Below are positions 1 through 5,232 of a DNA stretch of 6,310 bases, piece after piece (positions within the stretch are counted from its first letter, which is position 1; every line of letters starts with the position of its first letter). The DNA comes from an uncultured Bacteroidales bacterium (GTDB taxonomy: Bacteria; Bacteroidota; Bacteroidia; Bacteroidales; UBA932), in NCBI GenBank assembly GCA_937901105.1, contig CALCHD010000238.1, positions 1 through 6,310 on the forward strand. Direction: 5' to 3'. The position numbers and the translations under genes were made by a program. The notes beneath the pieces are model-generated. The model saw only the letters and a list, made by a program, of their open reading frames with translations. It did not search any database and was not told the origin of the DNA.

Positions 1-1253
1 ACTACATTCTGGGAGAGATTCAGAAAGTGGGGGTGGAGACTGTTCCGCAGGAGGTTATCCTCAAGGCCTGGGAAGGAAAACAGAGGCCAGAGCTGCATGC
101 GCTTCAGCCTGAGTTCAAGAGCCTCATTACCCCATGCGGAGAGGGGCGATGGACTGGTGCTCCAGAGTGGAAACTATCTTATTTGCAGCATTTTACTCAT
201 CCTTTGAATGCCCAGAGGGGCGCTGTGGAACTTGTGGTTGACGGAGATACCCTAAACCATACCGTACAATATACCTTGAAGGAGTTTTCTCCTACTTTCA
301 AGGGGGATTTGGATGTGGTATATTTGGATAACAAATATCTTAATCCCGACGATTTCTGCAAGTATGTGAACTCGGGTGCCTTCAAGGACAAGGCTGTGGT
401 GCTGGATTGGGACCGTTTCCGCGAGACAATGTATACATTCCCTGGAATTGAGGTGTACAAGACCTATTTTATGCCTATGGAGAATGTAGGTGCCCTTATC
501 TGCAAGAGCGAGGAACTGCTTCCTTACTTCAAGAGCCGTAACCACTTCAATACTCCTATGCCGGTGTTTATGGTAGATTCAACTTTCCCTGCAGATGCCA
601 AGAAGGTGCATATTGATGTTGAGGCTGAGATGGTTGAGAACGATGCGCACAATATAATTGCATACATTCCGGGAACATCAGGCAGTGAGAAACATTTCAT
701 TCTTGCCTGCCACTACGACCATTTGGGCGTTTGTGGAGACGAGATTTTCTACGGTGCCAATGACAACTCTTCAGGTTCGGCAATGTTGTTGAATCTCATG
801 CGCCATTTCAAACAGAATCCGCCTGAGTATTCAGTTATGTTCATCTTCTTTGATTCTGAGGAGAACAACCTTCTTGGTTCATTCTTCTACGCCGATAATC
901 CGCTCCTTCCATTGGAAGACATTGCCTATTTTGTTGAACTTGACATGATTGGTGACAACGGCAATACCGTATACTGCCAGATTTCAGACGCCGGAGAGCG
1001 AGGCTTGCAGTATTTGAATGAGTTGAATTCCGCTATGCCTGTTCCGTTTGCCAAATTGGACCGCCATCCAATGGATGACTACGCAGACCACTATCCGTTT
1101 GGCCTGAAAGGCGTTCCTGCAATCTACATGGAGATGGACGGTGATACCAACAAGAACTATCACTCTCCAAGAGACACATTTGAGAACTTCTTCTCAGACA
1201 ACTACGACAGAATCTTCAATCTTGTGAAGGGATTTGTTGAGGGGTATAAGTAG
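1..1253 (+). CDS. M28-family zinc metallopeptidase (aminopeptidase-like), 5' end missing
   Basis: Peptidase of the M28 (aminopeptidase Y/leucyl aminopeptidase-like) type, predicted to remove N-terminal residues from peptides using two zinc ions. The frame is already open at base 3, giving eight residues (YILGEIQK) before the first possible start, a GTG at 27. There is no ATG and the protein reads smoothly through, so I treat the gene as truncated by the window edge; signal peptide and localisation cannot be judged. Numbering from the GTG (408 residues), the whole M28 metal-site set is present: H229 and D231 in HYDHLG, D246 in GANDNSSGS, E278-E279 in DSEEN, D306 in ELDMIGD and H379 in YHSPRD. 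This predicts an active enzyme. Residues about 50-190, before the catalytic core, may be a PA-like or other substrate-access domain, but I see no diagnostic motif. The stop (TAG, 1251-1253) touches the stop of the convergent gene. Family confidence is high; substrate is unknown. Confidence 0.9.
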   Translation, partial: YILGEIQKVGVETVPQEVILKAWEGKQRPELHALQPEFKSLITPCGEGRWTGAPEWKLSYLQHFTHPLNAQRGAVELVVDGDTLNHTVQYTLKEFSPTFKGDLDVVYLDNKYLNPDDFCKYVNSGAFKDKAVVLDWDRFRETMYTFPGIEVYKTYFMPMENVGALICKSEELLPYFKSRNHFNTPMPVFMVDSTFPADAKKVHIDVEAEMVENDAHNIIAYIPGTSGSEKHFILACHYDHLGVCGDEIFYGANDNSSGSAMLLNLMRHFKQNPPEYSVMFIFFDSEENNLLGSFFYADNPLLPLEDIAYFVELDMIGDNGNTVYCQISDAGERGLQYLNELNSAMPVPFAKLDRHPMDDYADHYPFGLKGVPAIYMEMDGDTNKNYHSPRDTFENFFSDNYDRIFNLVKGFVEGYK

Positions 1254-2297
1254 TTAATATCTCAATTCAGATACATCCTCTCCGGCCGCCATCATTGTGC
1301 GGATTTGGGTTGAGGAGATATTTACCATAGGGGCGTCTATGTAGATGGCCCCTTTTTCGTTGCAAATTGCCTCAGTGTCAACCCCTTCCCTAGGGTATAC
1401 AATGATAGGGTACCTGTTGAGGATTTCCTCTCCACGGTACCATTTGTGGAGGATATTTATATTGTCTCCCCCCATCAGCAGGGCAAAATGCCTGCGGGGA
1501 TGAAGAGCTGAAAGTTTCTCCAATGTGTTGTAGGTGTACAGAGGGGGCTCCAGATGGAATTCAATGTCTGAAGCGGTGAATTTTTCTTCCCGACAGATAT
1601 CTGTGTCATCAAGCTCTAAAGTTGTGACTCCGACAGGATTCAAACCTTGTACATTCTGATTGCCAGATGTTTGCTCTTCTTCGTTGAGTTTCCTAACCAC
1701 CCTCTCCAGATCCTCCCACCTCAAGTTTGCGTCCTGGAGGGTGTTGCTCTCCTTTATTGGGTTCTTGGGGCTCAAGACAAAGCAGAGCTGCTCTGCCCAT
1801 GGCTGGGCAGCTACAAATCTTGCCACTGATGCATGGCCTATGTGGAAAGGATTGAAGCTGCCAAAGTACAGGACTGTAAGTTTTTCTATGTATGTGTGGA
1901 AGAAAAGGCGGAAACCGGTCCTAATCTGGTTTCTGATACGGCGGAATTCACTTTTTATGAACTCCGGAGTGCCGGTTGCTTCAGATGGGTCTTCAAACCC
2001 CATGTGTATGCGGTGTTTCACCTTGCCGGTGAATGCGGGGCAACTCTCGTTTGCTCCGCCACACACGGTTATAACATAATCCCACTCCTGCTGCAGGTAT
2101 ATGGAAACATCTTTTGGGGTGTGGGACGAGATGTCAATCCCGGCCTCCAGCATGGTTTCAACAGCCAGCGGGTTTACCTGTGCTGCTGGTCTGGTTCCTG
2201 CTGAGTGCACCTCAATGCTGCTGCTGAATGATTGCAGAAAACCGTGGGCCATCTGGCTTCGGCAGCTGTTTCCGGTGCAGAGGATAAGGATTCTCAT
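1254..2297 (-). CDS. nadD: Fused ArsC-type arsenate reductase/LMW phosphatase - NadD (nicotinate-mononucleotide adenylyltransferase)
   Basis: One 347-residue polypeptide carries two complete-looking enzyme domains. Residues 1-136 form a thioredoxin-coupled arsenate reductase (LMW-phosphatase fold): the CTGNSCRS loop gives C7, C12 and R13 (CX5R), C79 and C86 are the later redox pair spaced seven apart as in S. aureus pI258 ArsC, and D103-P is the catalytic Asp. Residues from about 140 are NadD, which makes deamido-NAD from nicotinate mononucleotide and ATP: GSFNPFHIGH (146-155), MGGDN (275-279), KWY near 286 and ISSTQIR (327-333). I chose the ATG at 2295-2297, ten bases after the gmk stop; an in-frame ATG at 2361-2363 would lie inside gmk and add 22 unconserved residues. 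No ATG, GTG or TTG exists in frame between the ArsC domain and the NadD nucleotide loop, so NadD cannot obviously be made separately. The NadD part has a polar insert (about 206-240) and a shortened C-terminus. ArsC function (arsenate or phosphotyrosine) is inferred. Confidence 0.9.
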   Translation of the reverse strand: MRILILCTGNSCRSQMAHGFLQSFSSSIEVHSAGTRPAAQVNPLAVETMLEAGIDISSHTPKDVSIYLQQEWDYVITVCGGANESCPAFTGKVKHRIHMGFEDPSEATGTPEFIKSEFRRIRNQIRTGFRLFFHTYIEKLTVLYFGSFNPFHIGHASVARFVAAQPWAEQLCFVLSPKNPIKESNTLQDANLRWEDLERVVRKLNEEEQTSGNQNVQGLNPVGVTTLELDDTDICREEKFTASDIEFHLEPPLYTYNTLEKLSALHPRRHFALLMGGDNINILHKWYRGEEILNRYPIIVYPREGVDTEAICNEKGAIYIDAPMVNISSTQIRTMMAAGEDVSELRY

Positions 2298-2307
2298 TTG
2301 CGTTAAG

Positions 2308-2874
2308 TTATTTTGCCTCAAACTCGGCAACCATCTGCTCTGCCTGTGCAAGGGCCTGCTCAAGGTTGTCGTTTACAAGCACTACATCAAATTTGCTGGC
2401 GTAGGTAAGTTCTTCCTCCGCTTTTGCCACACGGCGCTCAATTGCCTCAGCCGAGTCTGTCCCGCGTCCAACAAGGCGGTTGCGCAGCTCCTCCACTGAA
2501 GGTGGCTGGATGAACACCGCAAGGGCATTCTCTCCGTAAAGTTTTTTAAGGTTCACGCCACCTTTAACATCAATGTCAAAGATGATGATGTTGCCTTTTG
2601 CCCAGATGCGCTCCACCTCAGAAACCAGTGTGCCGTAGTAAGAGCCTTTGTAAACCTCCTCATACTCAACAAATTCTCCGTTTGCAATCTTGTTCTCAAA
2701 CTCCTCTGTTGAGAAGAAGTAATAATCCTTTCCGTTCTCTTCCTGTCCGCGCGGAGCCCTTGAAGTTGCCGAAACCGAAAACTCCAGGCAACCGAACTTG
2801 CCAAGCAAATGTCTAACAATTGTACTTTTTCCTGCTCCCGACGGTGCCGAGAAGATTATCACTTTCTTTTTCAT
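2308..2874 (-). CDS. gmk: Guanylate kinase
   Basis: Cytosolic enzyme that phosphorylates GMP to GDP with ATP, essential for GTP/dGTP supply and recycling. At 188 residues it is a little shorter than E. coli Gmk (about 207) but complete. Visible signatures: P-loop SAPSGAGKS (9-17); the GMP-binding stretch SVSATSRAPRG (33-43) followed by NGKDYYF; the GMP-lid segment ending SYYGT (78-82); DIDVKGG (100-106); and the lid arginines in GRGTDS...IERR (136-148). I chose the ATG at 2872-2874, giving MKKKVIIFSAPSG; an in-frame TTG nine bases upstream would add only three residues. The stop lies ten bases before the ATG of the ArsC-NadD gene, so the two are probably co-transcribed. gmk next to nadD is, to my knowledge, a common arrangement in Bacteroidota, which makes the ArsC domain the new element. 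A promoter-like TATCTTTG lies just upstream. Confidence 0.96.
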   Translation of the reverse strand: MKKKVIIFSAPSGAGKSTIVRHLLGKFGCLEFSVSATSRAPRGQEENGKDYYFFSTEEFENKIANGEFVEYEEVYKGSYYGTLVSEVERIWAKGNIIIFDIDVKGGVNLKKLYGENALAVFIQPPSVEELRNRLVGRGTDSAEAIERRVAKAEEELTYASKFDVVLVNDNLEQALAQAEQMVAEFEAK

Positions 2875-2901
2875 TTGTTCCAAGTCTTATGTATTAAAAC
2901 A

Positions 2902-2909
2902 CAAAGATA
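2902..2909 (-). promoter_or_regulatory. Candidate -7 promoter element of the gmk/arsC-nadD operon
   Basis: On the minus strand this reads TATCTTTG, a full match to the Bacteroidota -7 consensus TAnnTTTG. It lies 27 bases before the gmk ATG, in the 57-bp gap after the histidine kinase stop, so it would give a short leader of about 20 bases. No convincing -33 TTTG/TTG box is seen at 19-21 bp spacing. I see no hairpin terminator for the kinase gene in this gap, so read-through from upstream remains possible. Confidence 0.5.
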
Positions 2910-2931
2910 AGAAAGTCCCCCCGTAAACCCA

Positions 2932-4368
2932 TTATTTTTTGAGTATAAACTCAAAGCGGAGTCCCCCTCCCGGACGGTTGCATACAGAAATTGAACCTCC
3001 GTGGAACAGCACGGCATGCTTTACTATGGCCAATCCGAGTCCTGTGCCGCCAAATTTGCGGGAACGCCCTTTGTCTACCCTGTAGAACCTCTCAAACAGG
3101 CGCTGCAGCTGGTGCTCCTCCACACCGCAGCCGTCATCTTCAAAACGAATGCGACATTCCGATTCATTGTTGGCAATAAGTGAAATATATATATTCTTGC
3201 CATTTGAATAGGAAATGGCATTTTCTGTAAGATTACGAAAAATAGAACCTATGAGTGAGAGGTTACCACTAATAATGACTTGTTCATTGAATTGGGTATG
3301 TAGTGTCATACGCTCATTATCGGGCATTATCTCCAATTCATCAGCAATTTCTGTGAGAATATCATTGACTACAACTTTTTCTTTATCTATAAGTGCATTC
3401 CCGTCTTCCATTCTCGTAATCAACGAGACATCTGCCAATAATCGTCTAAGACGCTCATTGTGTGTATAACACCTCTCTATAAGTCCCTGACGCTTCTCTT
3501 CGCTCAAGTTAATACCAGATAACAGGGTTTCCAAGCACACCTGAATAGATGCTACGGGTGTTTTCAATTCGTGATTGATGTTATTTGTCAACTGTCGTTT
3601 AATGCGTATTTTCTCTTGCTCCTCTCGCATTGTTGCTTCGTAGGCAACATCCCTATCCTTAATGGTTTGTTGTAACTTGGTGTAAAGATGTACAATATGG
3701 TTTGAGATTGTGCCTAGTTCATCATTAGGGAACAATTCATCTTCATCAAAATACTCGCCTTTTTCTGCCTTCGCTGCAAATTGTGTTAGACGCTTAATAT
3801 TTTTCCCAAGTTTACGGGTAGCAAAATATGCCAAAGTGCTTGTTACCAGACTGAGAATAATCATCAGTCCCAAAAAGTCCCAATCTGCTTTTAATAGTTC
3901 TTTTAAAGATGGCGAATATGGAATTGCTGTTCGTACTATAACTCTATCTCCTTTAGTAGCAGAATAAAAATATTCTCTTCCATCACTGACTGATTGTCTA
4001 CCAATGTGATATCCGGAACCATTCTTCAGCGCTTCTGCAATTTCATGGCGCTCACGATGATTGTCAAGAGAATCAATGGAAATCATATTGTCATAAATCA
4101 CAGCACCAGTCAATGTTATGACAGATACACGAAGGTCCTCATAAGGCTTTGAATAAGTTTCTATAAACTCTTCAAATGGAAGGCCGTCTTCTATCGTTTC
4201 TAATAGCTGACGATTATAAAGTTGAAGTTGAGCACTCAATAATTCAGATTTATATTCTTTCTCTCGTAGGAACTGAAATCCTATGGAGCACAAGATTATG
4301 GTCCATGAGAAAGCAAGCAACATCAAAAAAAGTCGCTTATGATATGAAATTTTAATCACGGAAGCCAT
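2932..4368 (-). CDS. PhoR-like transmembrane sensor histidine kinase
   Basis: Inner-membrane sensor kinase of 478 residues, partner of the response regulator encoded immediately upstream. Order of domains: TM1 about 13-34 (LFLMLLAF...), extracytoplasmic sensor about 35-164, TM2 about 165-183, HAMP-like linker and coiled coil about 184-255, HisKA with phospho-acceptor H266 in NNINHELKTPVAS, then HATPase_c with N-box N383 (RNLTENAISYS), G1 DDGCG (411-415), F-box LFERFYR (424-430) and G2 GGTGLGL (440-446). All catalytic motifs are intact. The sensor contains DNHRERHEIAEALKNGSG, resembling a motif of PhoR-type extracellular sensor domains. The start is the ATG at 4366-4368, overlapping the regulator by 17 bp, as expected for translational coupling; an upstream in-frame start at 4428 would lie well inside the regulator. 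Codons for about the last 80 residues (below about 3175) are clearly more GC-rich than the rest. The signal is unknown. Confidence 0.93.
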   Translation of the reverse strand: MASVIKISYHKRLFLMLLAFSWTIILCSIGFQFLREKEYKSELLSAQLQLYNRQLLETIEDGLPFEEFIETYSKPYEDLRVSVITLTGAVIYDNMISIDSLDNHRERHEIAEALKNGSGYHIGRQSVSDGREYFYSATKGDRVIVRTAIPYSPSLKELLKADWDFLGLMIILSLVTSTLAYFATRKLGKNIKRLTQFAAKAEKGEYFDEDELFPNDELGTISNHIVHLYTKLQQTIKDRDVAYEATMREEQEKIRIKRQLTNNINHELKTPVASIQVCLETLLSGINLSEEKRQGLIERCYTHNERLRRLLADVSLITRMEDGNALIDKEKVVVNDILTEIADELEIMPDNERMTLHTQFNEQVIISGNLSLIGSIFRNLTENAISYSNGKNIYISLIANNESECRIRFEDDGCGVEEHQLQRLFERFYRVDKGRSRKFGGTGLGLAIVKHAVLFHGGSISVCNRPGGGLRFEFILKK

Positions 4369-5050
4369 AACCGAAACCTGAGCGTGTAACAATATATGAA
4401 CCGTATGCACCAATCTTGGATCGAACACGCGTAATGTTCACATCAATGGTCCGGTCCAAAACAACCACTTCCTCTTTCCAGACTTTACTGAGAATCTGTT
4501 CTCGTGACAGAATTTTGCCACGGTGTGAAATTAGGTATGCCAACAGCTCAAACTCTTTTCTTGTCAGCTTTACCTCTGCTCCGTCCACTGTGCAACGTTT
4601 AAATTCCAGGTCCAATCGCAAACCTTCCACTTGCATTATATTGGTTTTATCCGAATGGACATTGTTGCTTTTATGGGTCACTGTTCGGCGCAAAACACTC
4701 TTCACTCTAGCTATCACATTACGAATTGTGTAAGGCTTCATAATATAGTCATCCGCACCAAGATTAAGTCCCATCACCATATCATCTTCCGTATCACGTG
4801 CGGTACAAAAAATGATTGGTATTTCTGCTGTTTTTAAATCTGCCTTTAGCATCTTGGCCATTTTAATACCGCTTATCCCTCCCATCATTATATCTAGAAG
4901 TATAAGCGAATATTTTTTTAAGTCAAGTGTTAAGGCCTCTTCTGCACTGAAAGCTATATCTACATCATAGCCTTCATTTTCAAGATTGAGTTGCAAGACT
5001 TCACATAGAGTCTCTTCATCATCTACAATTAATATACGCTCTGTTGCCAT
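4352..5050 (-). CDS. OmpR/PhoB-family response regulator
   Basis: DNA-binding response regulator of 232 residues, the usual OmpR/PhoB length. The receiver domain (about 5-121) has the acidic pair D10-D11 in VDDEE, phospho-acceptor D53 in LLDIMM, T83 in FCTARD and K105 in IMKPY, so it should be phosphorylated normally. A linker (about 122-138) leads to a winged-helix domain (about 139-232) with LTRKEFELLAYL (162-173), the LSREQIL helix, the recognition helix VLDRTIDVNITRVRSKIG (197-214) and a terminal GFGYGF hairpin. The start is the ATG at 5048-5050, which places MATERILIVDDEE at the normal N-terminus; the longer frame to 5134 would translate the promoter region into unconserved residues. It is the first gene of a leftward pair with the kinase and is divergent from the TonB receptor, which is therefore its most likely target, perhaps along with its own gene. 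Confidence 0.95.
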   Translation of the reverse strand: MATERILIVDDEETLCEVLQLNLENEGYDVDIAFSAEEALTLDLKKYSLILLDIMMGGISGIKMAKMLKADLKTAEIPIIFCTARDTEDDMVMGLNLGADDYIMKPYTIRNVIARVKSVLRRTVTHKSNNVHSDKTNIMQVEGLRLDLEFKRCTVDGAEVKLTRKEFELLAYLISHRGKILSREQILSKVWKEEVVVLDRTIDVNITRVRSKIGAYGSYIVTRSGFGYGFRD

Positions 5051-5072
5051 ATACTCATTATTTATTGTGCTA

Positions 5073-5080
5073 CAAATGTA
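5073..5080 (-). promoter_or_regulatory. Candidate -7 element of the response regulator/kinase operon
   Basis: The minus strand reads TACATTTG here, a full match to TAnnTTTG, 22 bases upstream of the regulator ATG at 5050. The implied leader is about 15 bases. No clear -33 TTTG/TTG is seen at the expected distance (about 5099-5103), so the promoter may be weak or activator-dependent. Confidence 0.55.
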
Positions 5081-5123
5081 TAGAGAAAATTTGAACGGCA
5101 GCATGGCTGATGGCAGATTTAAC

Positions 5124-5140
5124 GAAAATGTCACATTTTC
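5124..5140. promoter_or_regulatory. 17-bp perfect palindrome, possible operator
   Basis: GAAAATGT-C-ACATTTTC has perfect 8-bp arms around one central base. It overlaps a second small inverted repeat, TTTCC-A-GGAAA, at 5137-5147. Both lie between the two divergent promoters, upstream of each, where a dimeric regulator could act on either gene. The binding protein is unknown; OmpR-type regulators usually prefer direct repeats, so a different factor may be involved. Confidence 0.4.
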
Positions 5141-5171
5141 CAGGAAACATTATTTTAATGATACTCTAAAT

Positions 5172-5195
5172 TTCTTGAAATCTTTCTGAAATCTT
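5172..5195 (+). promoter_or_regulatory. 11-bp-period direct repeat, probable response-regulator binding site
   Basis: The 9-mer TGAAATCTT occurs at 5176-5184 and again at 5187-5195, exactly 11 bp apart. Widened to 13 bp (5172-5184 and 5183-5195), the copies differ at two positions. Two direct repeats with 11-bp period are the layout of PhoB boxes and many OmpR-family sites. The repeat ends seven bases before the receptor -7 element, covering the -33 position, where no good -33 consensus is seen. This fits activation by the adjacent regulator. The match is by spacing, not by the E. coli PhoB sequence. Confidence 0.5.
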
Positions 5196-5202
5196 AAACC
5201 GA

Positions 5203-5210
5203 TACTTTTG
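5203..5210 (+). promoter_or_regulatory. Candidate -7 element of the TonB receptor gene
   Basis: TACTTTTG is a full match to the Bacteroidota TAnnTTTG element. It is followed by 22 bases to the first ATG (5233) and 28 to the second (5239). Sequence at the -33 position (TTTCTG around 5183-5188) is a poor consensus and is occupied by the direct repeat, suggesting activator dependence. Confidence 0.55.
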
Positions 5211-5232
5211 CAGCGTCAAACTTTAAATATAA

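Larger units (their letters stand above)
5051..5232. other. Divergent intergenic region between response regulator and TonB receptor
   Basis: This 182-bp AT-rich stretch holds no gene that I can support. It contains both candidate promoters, the palindromes and the direct repeat listed separately. No riboswitch, small RNA or terminator hairpin is evident; both inferred leaders are too short for a structured riboswitch. It is the shared control region of the two-component pair and the receptor. Confidence 0.7.

Noticed and set aside
1237..1265. Bidirectional intrinsic terminator at the convergent junction
   Set aside because: The stem is five base pairs plus a bulged AT-rich part, and there is no clear T-run; kept only as a weak observation, not annotated as a terminator.
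2298..2363. Start of the ArsC-NadD gene at 2363
   Set aside because: The extra 22 residues come from the gmk coding region in another frame; MRILILCTGNSCRS from 2297 is the normal ArsC N-terminus.
1660..2499. Several rightward open frames (for example 1660-2079, 1833-2204, 2101-2499)
   Set aside because: They lie antisense to the well-supported ArsC-NadD and gmk genes, have no recognisable motifs, and overlap one another in different frames.
4369..4428. N-terminal extension of the histidine kinase to 4428
   Set aside because: It would lie wholly within the regulator gene and add 20 residues before a normal TM1; the ATG at 4368 gives a typical short overlap.
5051..5134. N-terminal extension of the response regulator to an upstream ATG at 5134
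   Set aside because: The added 28 residues resemble nothing in the family and would include the TACATTTG promoter element; the receiver domain starts normally from the ATG at 5050.
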